The notes under the pieces were generated by a model. That model did no database searches and was not told where the DNA came from. It saw only the letters and a program-made list of their open reading frames with translations. The position numbers and the translations under genes were made by a program. 64,000 bases of DNA from Cyathus striatus (Eukaryota; Basidiomycota; Agaricomycetes; Agaricales; Nidulariaceae), in contig JAOVFP010000015.1 in the NCBI GenBank assembly GCA_025738555.1, positions 930,001 to 994,000 of the forward strand, read 5' to 3'. Of this stretch, positions 12,101-23,320 are shown in pieces. How positions within the stretch are numbered: the first letter of the stretch is position 1; the number at the start of each line of letters is the position of its first letter.

Positions 12101-13213
12101 TTCTCAATGGGCATTTCATTGATCTCATGTTCAATGTACAATTGGATATCAGCATTAACTTTTTCTTTTTCAATATTATGCAAAATGCATTGGTTTGTCA
12201 ACATTTCCACTCTTTTGGTTTTAAAAATATATTCAAGAGATGCCTCAGGCCGACTTGTAATAAAGAATTTGACTGGAAAATTAAATTTACATAAATAATC
12301 AGCTAGTACTTTGATGATATTTGTTTGCATGTCTTGCTGACATTCATCCAATGCATCAAGAACAATTACTATTCTCATATCTTGTAAATTATTCACTGTT
12401 TCAAGAATTGGATTTAAAATAAGTTTCTGCAGCTGTACATGAAGAGCTGAGTTTATAGTTGACTGGTTGACTCCAACTTCTTCCAAAATTTTCTTTTTCA
12501 GTGGCAAAAGCTGATTTCCCAATTGATAAGCCAAAGTTTTGATCATATATGTAGCCTTGCTCCTATCTTTAAAATCCCTGGGAAAGAAGAATGAGGCTCC
12601 ATTGTTGTGGTATTTCTCAGCAATACTATATGCCACAGTGGACTTTCCAGTTCCAGCAAGACCAGAGAGCCAGAAGATAGATGCTTTTTCAGTTGAAGCT
12701 ATCCAATTATCAATTATTTGCAAAAGATCAACTCGAGTACCAGGAGTACATCCAGTGGATCCTTCTCTCTCAGATGAATTATAAGCAGCTCCGAAGATTG
12801 GGTTCAATTTTTCTGCTAATATATCTTTTAGTTCTGTAGGCATATTCTTGTGAATATTTGTTATTGAATGAGCATTGTAAATTTTTGCATTATCACTTAT
12901 GTTAACTGGGCCTGTAGCTCCAGTAAATGCTTGAGGCCCTGCGCTGTTTATAACAGTATTACCCTCCTGTAATTTGTAATTCAGAAATGTAGTGATAAAT
13001 TACTTGGAAAGAATTTACGATTGTAACAGATGTCTGCATTGCCACTCGGGGCGACATCTGCTTCTGATGGCCAGTGTCATCTTGCAATGATAACTCAGTG
13101 GTTCTCAGAAAAGTATAATCTTCTGCTTGTATAGAAACATCATTCCGTTTGGTATTAAGTGAATGAACATTCCTGGCCTCTTGATTATCGACATGCTTGG
13201 ATGATTGAGACAT
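9103..13213 (-). pseudogene. NACHT-WD40 NLR-like (STAND) protein gene with two in-frame TGA stops
   Basis: The gene is minus strand with exons 13213-13004, 12966-11296 and 11244-9103 (introns 37 and 51 bases). Reading through two stops gives about 1,340 codons. Order: a short N-terminal tail; a Gly/Asn-rich segment; a NACHT ATPase with P-loop GLAGTGKSTVA (about 12640-12670) and Walker B IVIVLDALDEC (about 12340-12372); a helical arm; then twelve WD40 units of about 42 residues (GHS..V.SVAIS, SGSYDKTVRVWN) plus a degenerate last blade and a unique tail. Fungal proteins of this class act as self/non-self or stress sensors: ligand binding on the propeller opens the NTPase. The stops lie at 11644-11646 (after DFLTNSE) and 10696-10698 (third WD unit). 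Both are TGA where CGA would be expected, in CpG-depleted DNA. No HET, patatin or other effector domain precedes the NACHT. It could be a recent pseudogene. Confidence 0.85.
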
Positions 13214-15239
13214 TGGTTATCGGTTTGCGTGGGTTGCGTATAAGTCGAGCGCTGGAGGGGAAAGGTTGTGCTACCTAAGGATACATATATATATATATGG
13301 AGTGTGGTTCTTATCGATGCACACGTATGCACTTTTTACATGCGTGTCCATCCAGAATTGGAGTGTTGAATGACATGCCTTTCATGACGAGGCTTAATGT
13401 CGATGATAAAGCGCATTTTTAATCTCGATATCGCACGATTAAAGCAGATAGTTCGCTCACGCCGTCAACGAGGCATGCGTGCATAGATAGTATGCATGCA
13501 CTAGTCGCATAAGCTGGAAGCTCTAAAATAGACGCACCCCAGAATTTCAAACGTTCTCTATGTATAGACACATGTAGTTTCCTGGAATCAATTCCTTAGT
13601 AGTTGGGCAATGGAAGCCAGTATGGGTGCGAGAAAAGCGTCCAGCGTTGCAATCGTGATAAATCTCATTCCACTCGAAAGCGACGTACAAGAGCAGCTAA
13701 CAATGAGTTCCTCCATCTATGGCAGCCCTACTGCAACGTTTACCCTCTAGAGACAAGCGAAGGATAGGTGTAACGTACGTCAACTTACTAACGAGGTTCA
13801 TGTCACTGAAGTCTTGCATGTCTATGGTCTAAGTATCCATCTGCCATGTATTAATCTGTACATGTGGTAGGTTATTCAAAAAAAAAACCCCCGGGAAAAG
13901 GCGTATAGAAGATCGCTCGAGGATGTTAGAATAGATTGAAGCTTATCATAATGTCGACATATGTATTCGACCCATATCAAGTGTCCGCTATTGAATGATA
14001 CGACAAGAGTATGTAGGTGGAGGAAGGCCACAATGTGTACCTTGGGTTTGTCTGTGGAGGTATTTAGTAGTGACCAGTGTTCATTGGTGCAGACGAAAGG
14101 ATATAAATGTTAAAAGAGGTAAGGGGAGGTAAAATGTCAGAAAAAGTGATCCAGAAGAGCATATAGAACAAGAACACATACAAATTACACCAAAATCCAC
14201 TAGATTGATGTAGGATGATAGTCATAGCCTTCTCGGTTTCATCTCAGCCACGCTCCGTGATTGTTCTCTTTTACTGTAAATAATTCGGTAGACGAGAGAG
14301 AATATACCCACTGTATGATTCATGAAATTGTCTGCTGGCTTGGGTGGAGAGAACGTGATTGTCTGGAATGTTACAGGAGTGACGCGGACGAATGTCAGAT
14401 AGCTGTATGATTCTGAAGCACTTTCAAGGCTGTTCAACGTTTGGAACATGTTGGAGACTCATGAGCAGACCTGTATTTTTGCTTGAGCTCGTCGATAATG
14501 ATGATGACCGCGGGTGGAAAACAGAGCTACGTGACGCAGAGGCTTGAGGACAGGGGATATCAAGGGCATATGATCATGCTGATGGGAGAAGAGAAAGGGA
14601 CCGGACCGGCGGCAGATTGAAGTTGGCTATGTACGGCGCTGTCCGACCGACGACGCACGTCGGTTCCGTCATGGTCGACGACTAGCACACATTCATTCAC
14701 CTGCTTACGCACTACATCTTCCTTCGCACATCATGTACTTTGAAGACCTGATACACAACCCCGAGTAGTACTAGAGAAAATATAATGTCGATACTTACGT
14801 GCCCCCTTCCTTGTAGTGAGTACTGAATCGTGATTACATCTGTGGTAAGACATCCACGGACCACTGGTACTCACTGAGCTCTATATTAGCGCTAACATAC
14901 GATTTTGATACAGATGGACACACCTAAACGTTAAACATTAAACCCTAGTAGCCTATGGGATAACTTGACTTTAGCTGACAATTCAATTTGAAATTTTGAA
15001 TGACGAATAAAGCACTTTTCAAGTCGCACTGTCACATTACGTGTTACGCAGGGTGTGACACCCTACCTAGAACGTAAACCGAACGGTTGCAACTTGGTTG
15101 CAGCTTCCACTTCAATCCACTTCCATCCACAGTCCCGCATCGCCTCTCTCGCAGCAAAATGCCACAAACTACACCTAAAACGCCCTATCGACCCATATAA
15201 ACCCACCATGCTCCCCAACAAACTTCCTACCTTCCACCA
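13214..15239. other. Intergenic, divergent promoter region
   Basis: This 2 kb stretch separates the NLR gene (minus) from the malic enzyme gene (plus). CpG content is normal, unlike the NLR body. It contains an (AT)n run at about 13288-13300 and an A9C5G3 run at about 13877. A 75-codon minus-strand frame (14222-14449) has no recognisable domain and is not called as a gene. Confidence 0.5.
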
Positions 15240-17488
15240 ATGTCTCTCCTAAGCAGCCAAAAACTCGCACTACAGCCTCTCCGCATTGCTCTACGCGGCG
15301 ACGCGCTCCTCAACAACCCACGTTTCAACAAAGGCACCGCCTTCACCATCGAAGAGCGGAAATCCTTCGGACTATCTGGACGTCTGCCGTTCCAGGTGAA
15401 CACCCTCGAGGAACAGTGCGATCGTTCCTATGAGCAGCTACAGCAGTACGACTCGCCGATACGCAAGAATGCATTCTTGCAGAGTCTGAAGGATCAGAAT
15501 TGGACGCTTTATTATGCGCTTTTGAGGAAACATTTGAAGGAACTTGTGCCGGTCATCTATACGCCTACACAAGTGAGTTTGTCTACTAGTCCATGGTGTT
15601 CATGTACCGACTCAACACGAAGGCGGAGGCGATCTCGAATTACTCGCATTTGTTCAGGAAGAGCGAGGGTCTGTACTTGACGCTCCCCGACCGCGACAGG
15701 ATGGAGGAAGACTTTCTCGAACAGACGAAAGGGCGCAAGATTGACCTATTCGTCTGTACAGACGCAGAAGCTATCCTGGGGATAGGCGATCAAGGCGTTG
15801 GGGTACGCACTGCTTTCATTAACCTGAACGTTGAACCCTGCTGATAGAACGTGAAATAGGGCATTGGGGTATGTTAATGCGCAGTATGCTATGGCGCATG
15901 TCTCACTGTGCACCTATGCTTAGATCTCTACATCAAAATCTGCACTGTACACGTGCGTTATACTTTCCTGGCACTTTGCTCGTGCTTTATGCTTAACGTT
16001 TCATGCACAGGTTGATTGGAGGAATTGACCCATCGAGATCACTCAGCGTCACACTAGACGTAGGGACGAACAACCAAGGGTTACTAAACGACCCACTCTA
16101 CGTCGTACGCTGCCTCCTGCTCCACCATTTACCCTCCCAACCTAATCCATGTACAGGGATGGAGAAACAACCGCATCCGCGGAGCAGAATACGACGAATT
16201 CATCAACAAGTAACCATCCCCCTCCCTCTCCTCCAACACGCCCTAACACCCCATCCACACCAGATTCGTTCAACTCGTCAGAAAGCACTTCCCTAACAGT
16301 CTCCTGCACTTTGAAGATTTCGGCGTCTTAAATGCGCACAGGTTACTGCACCGCTATCGGGACACGCACGCTGTGTTTAATGATGACATGTACGTCCTCC
16401 CCTCCTCTCTGCACAAGCACCTGGTCTGATCTTGTTTCTTGTGTGATAGACAGGGAACAGGCGCAGTAACGCTCGCATGCATTATGGCTGCTATCCGCGT
16501 TGCCTCTCCCAACACAGCACAAGCTAAACTCTCAGAGCAGCGCTATGTCATTCTGGGCGCGGGGTCAGCTGGGATGGGTATTGCAGTGCAACTGCGCGAT
16601 GCGATGGTCGCTGCGGACGGTATAACACGTGAAGAAGCCAACAAGCGGTTCTGGATGGTGGACCGCGACGGCCTGCTGTTCAGCCGCAATAGCAGCAGTG
16701 CAGGAGGGGAATTTTGTCGTTCTGCGGAAGAGGGCTGGGATACGAGTGCGGAGGGCAAGATTGACCTTTTGACAGTTGTGCAAAGGGTCAAGCCTACTGT
16801 GTTGATTGGGTGTTCGACTGCTAGTGGGGCTTTCACGAGGGAGGTTGTTAGGGCTATGCTTATGGGGATGGGGGAGGGCGAGAGGCCGATTATTATGCCG
16901 CTTTCGAATCCGAGTAGGCTCGTGGAGGCGAAGCCTGAAGCTATTATGAGGTGGACGGAGGGGAGGGCGTTGGTTGGGACCGGCAGTCCCTTCCCTTGTG
17001 TCAAGCTTACTGTTGATGGGAGGAAGCGAGTGTTCGCGTATGTCTTTCTTTCTATTGTCAAAATCAAAGCTCACTCTTGAATGTACGTACACAGAATAGC
17101 AGAATGTAACAACGCACTGATATACCCCGGCCTCGGATTCGGCGCCAACCTCGCCCAATCTCGTCGTGTAACGGATACAATGCTCCTTGCGGGAGCAAAG
17201 CGTCTTGCTCTCCTCTCTCCCGCAATCAAATCCGAGTCATCTTCTGCGGAATACAACGGGGAATCTATCCTCCCGGACGTACAGAATGCTGCAAAAGTGA
17301 ACTTTGAAATTGGCGTGGCTGTGGCTGAGCAGGCTGTGAGAGAGGGGAGCGCGGGGGCTCCATGGGCGCACGTGGAGAAAGAGGAGGATGCAGAGAGAGT
17401 GGTGAAAGAGGTTAGACAGCGCGCTGCTGAGAAGGTTTGGGTGCCTTGGTACTCGAGATATGTTTATGATCCTTTGGGGATTAGCTGA
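15240..17488 (+). CDS. NAD(P)-dependent malic enzyme
   Basis: It catalyses oxidative decarboxylation of malate to pyruvate with reduction of NAD(P), feeding pyruvate or NADPH pools. Nine exons: 15240-15572, 15623-15802, 15860-15868, 15924-15952, 16011-16104, 16157-16209, 16264-16389, 16450-17037 and 17095-17488. All join in phase, giving 601 residues. Family landmarks in order: PVIYTPT with the catalytic Tyr; [43 protein letters not shown] and FNDDIQGTGAV (metal-binding acids); the dinucleotide fold [14 protein letters not shown]; and GTGSPF. The start is chosen at 15240 because the frame opens there just after an upstream stop. The short N-terminus has no obvious mitochondrial presequence, so the enzyme may be cytosolic. 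The 9-base third exon supplies GlyIleGly, which the family needs. Confidence 0.95.
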
Positions 17489-18095
17489 CCTCGGGAGAGC
17501 CAGTGGTTCCGTGGAGTTGGAGTGTAGTTGTTCATGTGGTTAAACTGCCCCTATGTATTGTGTATTGTGGAGTAGGAGTATATGTTATTGTTGCTTTTTG
17601 TTACTCTGAATGTGATGGGACAATGTCGGAGGTCTCTTTTCTCCTTTCTGTCGCTGAATGGGTATAGGAGTAGGTAAATCACGTGTTCGCGTGTTCGTTT
17701 ATTTCAACGCTTTTTCAACATTCCTGTCAAAAAAGGCCGAAGTTTGAACACGCCTCGTACACGACTACCACACAACCCCCCAGCGCGCCACTGCTGCCTA
17801 CTAGGATAGATTCTAAGGAATAACGGTGAGCTAGGCGTTATTCGCGCTCTTGAGCCTTCTAACGCCGCTATGACCTAGGACATCAATTTGATACTTTCTC
17901 ATATTGCACTGCGACCCTAACACCTTCTGGACCTAAACGACGACGAGGAAAGAGCTTATGCTCATATTTTTAACGGTATTTAAATCTTAAAGGTACGATA
18001 CGCGTTGTTGTATCGTCTGGTTCACCTCGCTGACTCCAATACCCCTGAACAGAGGATATAAGATAGGATCGCAATCACTCCATCGATATACCACC
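17489..18095. other. Intergenic between malic enzyme and F-box-like gene
   Basis: No gene seen. The first part is the malic enzyme 3' region, with T-rich runs to about 17640. The second part is the promoter of the next gene. A CACGTG E-box-like site lies at about 17681. No clear TATA box is seen. Confidence 0.5.
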
Positions 18096-20009
18096 ATGGC
18101 ATCTCCATCCACCGACGCACCCGCGCTCTCCCTCCCAGCAGAGCTATGGCTGCAGATCATCGACCTAGCAGCAGACGAGGACCTCATATTCCAGTATACA
18201 CTCCCGAACGCTATGGCCGAGTCTGCGTGGTATCAGAAGCCCACGGACGGAGAGTGGACACTGCGCACGCCTCATGATGCGCTGGTGCTGCTCCAGCAGC
18301 GGAGCTATGCCACTAAGAAGGTGTGTTTCTTTCTTACTATGTAGCTCTAAGCGTACTGATATGTCACGAAGGCAATCCAACTAACATGCAAGCTATTCCA
18401 CAACATCGTATCGCCCACCCTCTTCCGATACCTCTTCATCAACTACCCCACACGCCTCTTCTCCCTCTGCCGCCTCCTTGACTCTTCCTCCGCGCCCTCC
18501 TCCAATACCTCTTCCAAATCCCAATCACCAGGCTGGTGGACACGCAGACTCCATCTAACCCGGTTCCACGCCTCCCAATCCAACAACACCACCCTCTCCG
18601 ACACGGAACTCGCCCTCACAAGTACAATCCGACACTGCCCCAACCTCCAAATCTTCATCGTCGACTGGCCCCTCGGCGACAGCTTCGGCCCGATCATAGA
18701 CACGCTAGCGACATACACATGGAAGTCGCTTCGCACAATAAGCTGGATCGCACCCTACACAGAAATGAGCAAGGTCATATGGGCACTTGATAGTTTACCA
18801 TTTGTCGTTTCTGCGCAGGTGCAGGTTGAGGCTCCGCATGGGGAGAGAGAAGCTGAAGCGCTGAGTGATGTGAATTTGGGTGCTGCGGGTGGGTTAGGGC
18901 TCGTTCTGCCTTGTCTGGCGCAGCTCGCGCTGAAGGGGTACATTGGAGAGATTTTGGAACAGGCAGCGGAGTGGAGTCTTCCTGCGCTCCGCGCGTTATC
19001 GGTTGAGACACACGATCCAGTCGACGTTCTTCCCTTCCTCTCTTTACATGGAATCGAACTACGGTTCTTAGACCTCCACACACCCGAGGTGGATCTCTCG
19101 AAGGTCCTAGACGTATGTCCGTTAGTGAATACACTAGCATTCAATGCGGACTGGAGACTTCCCCCGGATTCGGCAGATACTGCAGCTGTGATTGTGTCTA
19201 CGCCGCATAGGCATATTCGGAACATAGGACTACATGGGCTTGGGCACGCTTTCGGTGTTTCCTCCTCCTCCTTATCTGCGGGGATGGCGGCTACTTGGCC
19301 GACCGTAGTACGGAGATGGAACGATTTGAACATTGCAGCACTGAACAAGACCAATTTCCCATCTTTACAACTCGTGCGCGTGCTCAGTCAAACCGTCTTA
19401 CTGGACCTCAACGCCTCGGACGGACCAGGCGAAGAAGGCGGCGGATGGGAGCGCTGGGAAAGGTGGTGGGCCGCATTCAGCAGCGCTTCTATCAGGCTAG
19501 AAGATTGCACCGGAGAAGCACTTGGAACTCTTCCCCCCTCCTCGTCTGATGGAAGTGATAGCGAGAGCGAAGGGGCGAGCGGGGAAGAATGGGAAGAAGA
19601 CGAAGAGTACGATTCGAAGTGGGAGTTCGGGCGTACGCCTATGGGGGATCAGGAGAGGAGGGGACATATGTCTGAGCTTAGGATGTTGTTGGAGGAGTGT
19701 AGAGCTATGTCGGAGGAGAGGGAGGAGAGTTTGTTTTTCCCGTTTGGCGTTGGTGGTGGGATGATGGGGATGGGTGGAGGGATGGGTATGGGTATGGGCG
19801 GTATGGGGATGGGGATGGGGATGGGTGGTGGGATGGGTGGCGGTGGAGGGGTGGGATCGAGCTATGGAATGGCTAATGCTGCTGTTAGTGCGTATTTGGC
19901 TAGTCAAGCATCGGGGAGTGGTGGTGCTGGAGGGGGAGGTGGTGGGAATGGGGGTAGTGGAGCGAGCGGTAGAGGTGGTGGTGGAAGGGGCGGGTTTGGG
20001 ATCGCGTAG
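18096..20009 (+). CDS. F-box-like / leucine-rich protein with Gly-Met-rich tail
   Basis: Exons 18096-18320 and 18372-20009 flank a 51-base intron and give 620 residues. The N-terminus (LPAELWLQIIDLAADEDLIF, then LTCKLFHNIVSPTLFRYLF in exon 2) fits the F-box-like motif seen in many mushroom proteins; these may recruit targets to SCF ubiquitin ligases. The middle has irregular leucine-rich segments. From about residue 475 an acidic Ser/Glu/Asp stretch appears, and then a tail of about 95 residues built from Gly, Met, Ser and Arg (repeats of GMGMGGG and GGGGR). That tail has mixed purine-rich codons and looks disordered, as in phase-separating or RNA-binding proteins. Function of the tail is inference only. 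Confidence 0.75.
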
Positions 20010-20303
20010 TTCGATGGATGTGTTATGTTTCGGCGGGTACTTTTATGAATCTATTGTGCTTTCGTTGTATCATTTTCAGTGAGCACGTCTCGCCCTCAGA
20101 ACTCAATTCTTGCGCGTACAAAACTGAATTAAGCAAGTAAGGTATTCAAAAGAGATCAGCGTACTCAATTAAGATAAGTGGGGTGGGGTGTTCAAGGGCA
20201 TTCAAAGAATGAATTCATCTTGAACGGTATACAGATCATTGATATTGTACTATCCTCACCTTGACCACTTCACCCACTGTTCTTCATTCTCGTTACCCAT
20301 CAA
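20010..20303. other. Short intergenic spacer
   Basis: Carries the 3' end of the F-box-like gene and the presumed promoter of the small gene at 20304. No motif strong enough to call. Confidence 0.4.
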
Positions 20304-20818
20304 ATGTCCAAACGATTGCTCAGGCTCATTATAAATTTCTTTGTAGCGCTGATCCTTTTTCACTTTATAGTAATATGGGTAAGTTACATGTTCACTTGTC
20401 TCGGAGTCGTTGTCGCAGTACTAATACCATGCCTCAGTGCGCACCGGCGAACACGATGCGTTCCGATGTACTACTATCAGCTTACAACAAGCTCTTGGAT
20501 AATACCGAAGAATATTTAACATTGATATCTCTCAATGTGGAGGACTCAAACTCAAATATGAGCTATATTATGGATGAAATCGCTGATTTTATGGAAGAAC
20601 TTTCCCATAAGTTGGAAATACCAAAAGCAGCGACTTTAGATGTGATAAAGAGGCAGGAGGAAGTTATTGTTAAATTTGAGAGTGTTGTCAGGGAGTTGGA
20701 AGAGCCGCAAGTAGGGGGCACAGGTAAATTAGAAAGAGTGAAAGAAATGGTGGGAAATATGCAGAAAGAGGCTAAGAAGAGACGTAGAAGTCCGGCAAAT
20801 TTTAATGATCATCTGTGA
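20304..20818 (+). CDS. Small type II membrane or secreted coiled-coil protein, 151 aa
   Basis: Exon 20304-20378 encodes a start, a basic cluster and a hydrophobic helix (LIINFFVALILFHFIVIW). A 59-base GTAAGT..CTCAG intron (20379-20437) follows. Exon 20438-20818 encodes a soluble domain of 126 residues with heptad-like leucine spacing (MDEIADFMEELSHKLE, VVRELEE) and a C-terminal KKRRR patch. The architecture suggests a signal-anchored or secreted helical protein. I do not recognise the family. An alternative unspliced reading from 20261 exists but replaces the hydrophobic helix with a less plausible N-terminus. The stop lies only 4 bases before the TIR element. Confidence 0.5.
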
Positions 20819-20822
20819 CGGG

Positions 20823-21962
20823 TAGGACGAAATACGACACCTTACACATGACGACCACTCATTACACATCGAGATTTACACATTACACATCGAAAATCAC
20901 ATTACACATACTCCTTATCTACTTATCAAACTGTGGTATAAGTTTCATAATAATAATATAATATGTATCCATTTGCGCGAGGAAGGGGACATGAGTGTAT
21001 CAGCGAGCATGTGAGACTGACTAGTGTTTTCGTGCTAGATGAGCTGGAGAGGTTGTCATACCCTCCGAAACAGCGCCCACTCCATTGGCAGATGCATCCC
21101 TACAGTACCTTTTCTCCTTCCTTCGCCACCCTTGGTAGCGGGACAAAACACTAACCGCAAACTCTCCCACAACAACTTTGCCGCAAAAAACAAAGGAATC
21201 TTATTGGAATCTTATACCGCCTAGGTACACTCATAACCGTCCCGTCCGCTTTTTCAACTTTACGCTACAGCTTGGAAGGTTTGGTACTCGACATTGCTGG
21301 TACGATGAAGAGCGCTGAGTTTTCATGGTTATTGACGTACATCTAAAAACCTAACCTTCATCACTCACTGCTTTCCCAGCAACAGATGGGATGTCAATGC
21401 ACATAAACTGTACATGGGCGAGGGCTAGCTCAAAATAATCTGTTAGAATTCTCAAGGAATTCTCTCTGTGACCCAAAAGAGCTACCCAGTGCAAGTTCGT
21501 TGGGAGGGAGGGATTTAACCGAGAGCATCTATGTGAGCAAGGCAATGTCTAAATTAGAAACATTAGAAAATGTCGCTGGACAAAATTTCGTGTTCATACC
21601 ATTGAGCAGAATGAAGAGCACTAAATTCATCTCAACAAATCTAGTGTTCTCAGTCTTGAAATACAAAAGCCAATCACAGGTATACAGTAAGTATTGTAAT
21701 CAAAATCTTGACTGAACATGGGCCTGGCGGCAGCTTCTCCAGCATATAACACCAAGTGATGTATGGTAAGTAAATAAAAGCTTAAAGCACCTTCATTTCC
21801 ATTTACTTACTTACATTATTTCTGTTTTTTTTTTTTTTTTTAAAAAAAAAATTATGATAAAGCACAATACCATGCACACGTGACCATGTGTAAACTTCGA
21901 TGTGTGCCGATCAATGTGTAATGTGTGATACTGATATGTGTAAGGTGTCGTACTTCGTACTA
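20823..21962. mobile_element. Non-autonomous TIR element, about 1.1 kb, TA flanks
   Basis: Left end TAGGACGAAATACGACACC with CTTACACAT following (20823-20849). The right end, read in reverse, is TAGTACGAAGTACGACACC followed by CTTACACAT (21962-21936). The two 27-base termini differ at two positions. Both outer dinucleotides are TA, compatible with a Tc1/mariner-type TA duplication. Inside the left end are repeats of ACACATTACACATCGA (20860-20910), mirrored at the right end. The interior has a T18/A9 run (21822-21850) and no transposase. A 71-codon frame at 21500-21715 is not recognisable. Confidence 0.65.
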
Positions 21963-23190
21963 TCTCGCTGTGATGTGGCTTGTATTATAATTGGAGGTTT
22001 TTCCGGGTCGATAAACTCTGAAACATGCTTATGATCGGCCATGGCGGCGAAGATGTGGGACCCCGATACTCGCTGATGTACTCCAGAGTCCACGCGTACG
22101 TGAATCGAAAATGCAGACCGCTATTCGACGGAACCTTTAATTGTTCGAGTCAACGCTCAACTGTCAACAACATCACTAAACGGTTTAAATCCTATACATA
22201 CATTGTAAAACACTGAAGAAAGCTCTTCCGTTTACCAGCTTTTAACGGTGTTCGAACATTAAAGCTAAAGGATTGAGGATTAATATGAACGAAAGATACC
22301 TTGTGAAGCGTCTAATAATACTCCTTGTTCGATCATCATGCATCATTGATCATCAGCATACCGTGCAGAGCTTCAGCGTTGATATGTACCAACATAAATC
22401 TGGAGATTCTGCTATCCGCCTAAAGCCCGCACGATTGGAGAAACCACATTTACGGATTCATGGTCTCATGAAATTTCGCGTGGCCAATCTGTACACGTTC
22501 CAAATAGGACACTAGAAGGAAGCATAAGCAATTGGGAAATAATCAATAGGATAATTCATGTGGCACATGTTCCGGGTTTAGATGTGGGGCTGTATAACCG
22601 ACTGTATTCAAGGGTGAATACTCAGCATACAAAACCGTCATGGTTTCAAAAACAAATTTTACTAACTCTACGTACATCACCTTCAGTTTTTACCTGGGTC
22701 GAATCAATTCTCTTCAAATGCATTATTAGACTCTATACAGTTTGGTTCCTTTAAAAATTTGCGGCAGGGAAAATTTGGAGGTTTTGAAATGTTCTGGGTT
22801 TAGATTTTTTTATCTAGTAACCACTCGGAAGCCCGAGCATCAAGCGGAGGTATGTTAATTGGTATGTCAAGAGGCCTTTGCACTACAAATTGGTATCACT
22901 GTTAATTGTCGAAAAGCCGACAGGATATAGCTGATTTAGAAATACTCCCAAGTTCGGAAGCTTAAATAGCTTCAACATCTAAGTTCAATGTAAATAGGTG
23001 GCATGTTGGATTCCGAACCGCATAATTTCACGCGCTCTTCGATGTGGGCACGTTGACAGATCAACTGAGTTGAGTAGTGAATGTTTGGTCTACTCTTCGA
23101 TGATTCGATCAGATTTCTCTGCTACCGTTAGTTGTCGGTCCTAAGACCCACTGACACAAATCTTGGCGCAAGTCTACAACCTAGCATAAA

Positions 23191-23205
23191 CAATCTATAT
23201 AAAGC
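23191..23205 (+). promoter_or_regulatory. TATA-like box of prenyltransferase copy 1
   Basis: CTATATAAAG lies about 120 bases before the ATG at 23321. The same word is kept in the other copy (about 58745 on the minus strand), so the core promoter was duplicated with the gene. Confidence 0.45.
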
Positions 23206-23320
23206 ATCTAAAACAGCACTAACGTTTCTGCCATTGGTTTATTTTAAACTTCTATAACCAAGCGTTGAGCATAAATGACCCTCGGCTAAGTCGATACAGC
23301 AGGAACAACCTCCCTCCACC

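Noticed and set aside
16543..17158. Long minus-strand frames over the malic enzyme
   Set aside because: Antisense shadows of a GC-rich coding exon; the plus strand carries the full set of malic enzyme motifs.
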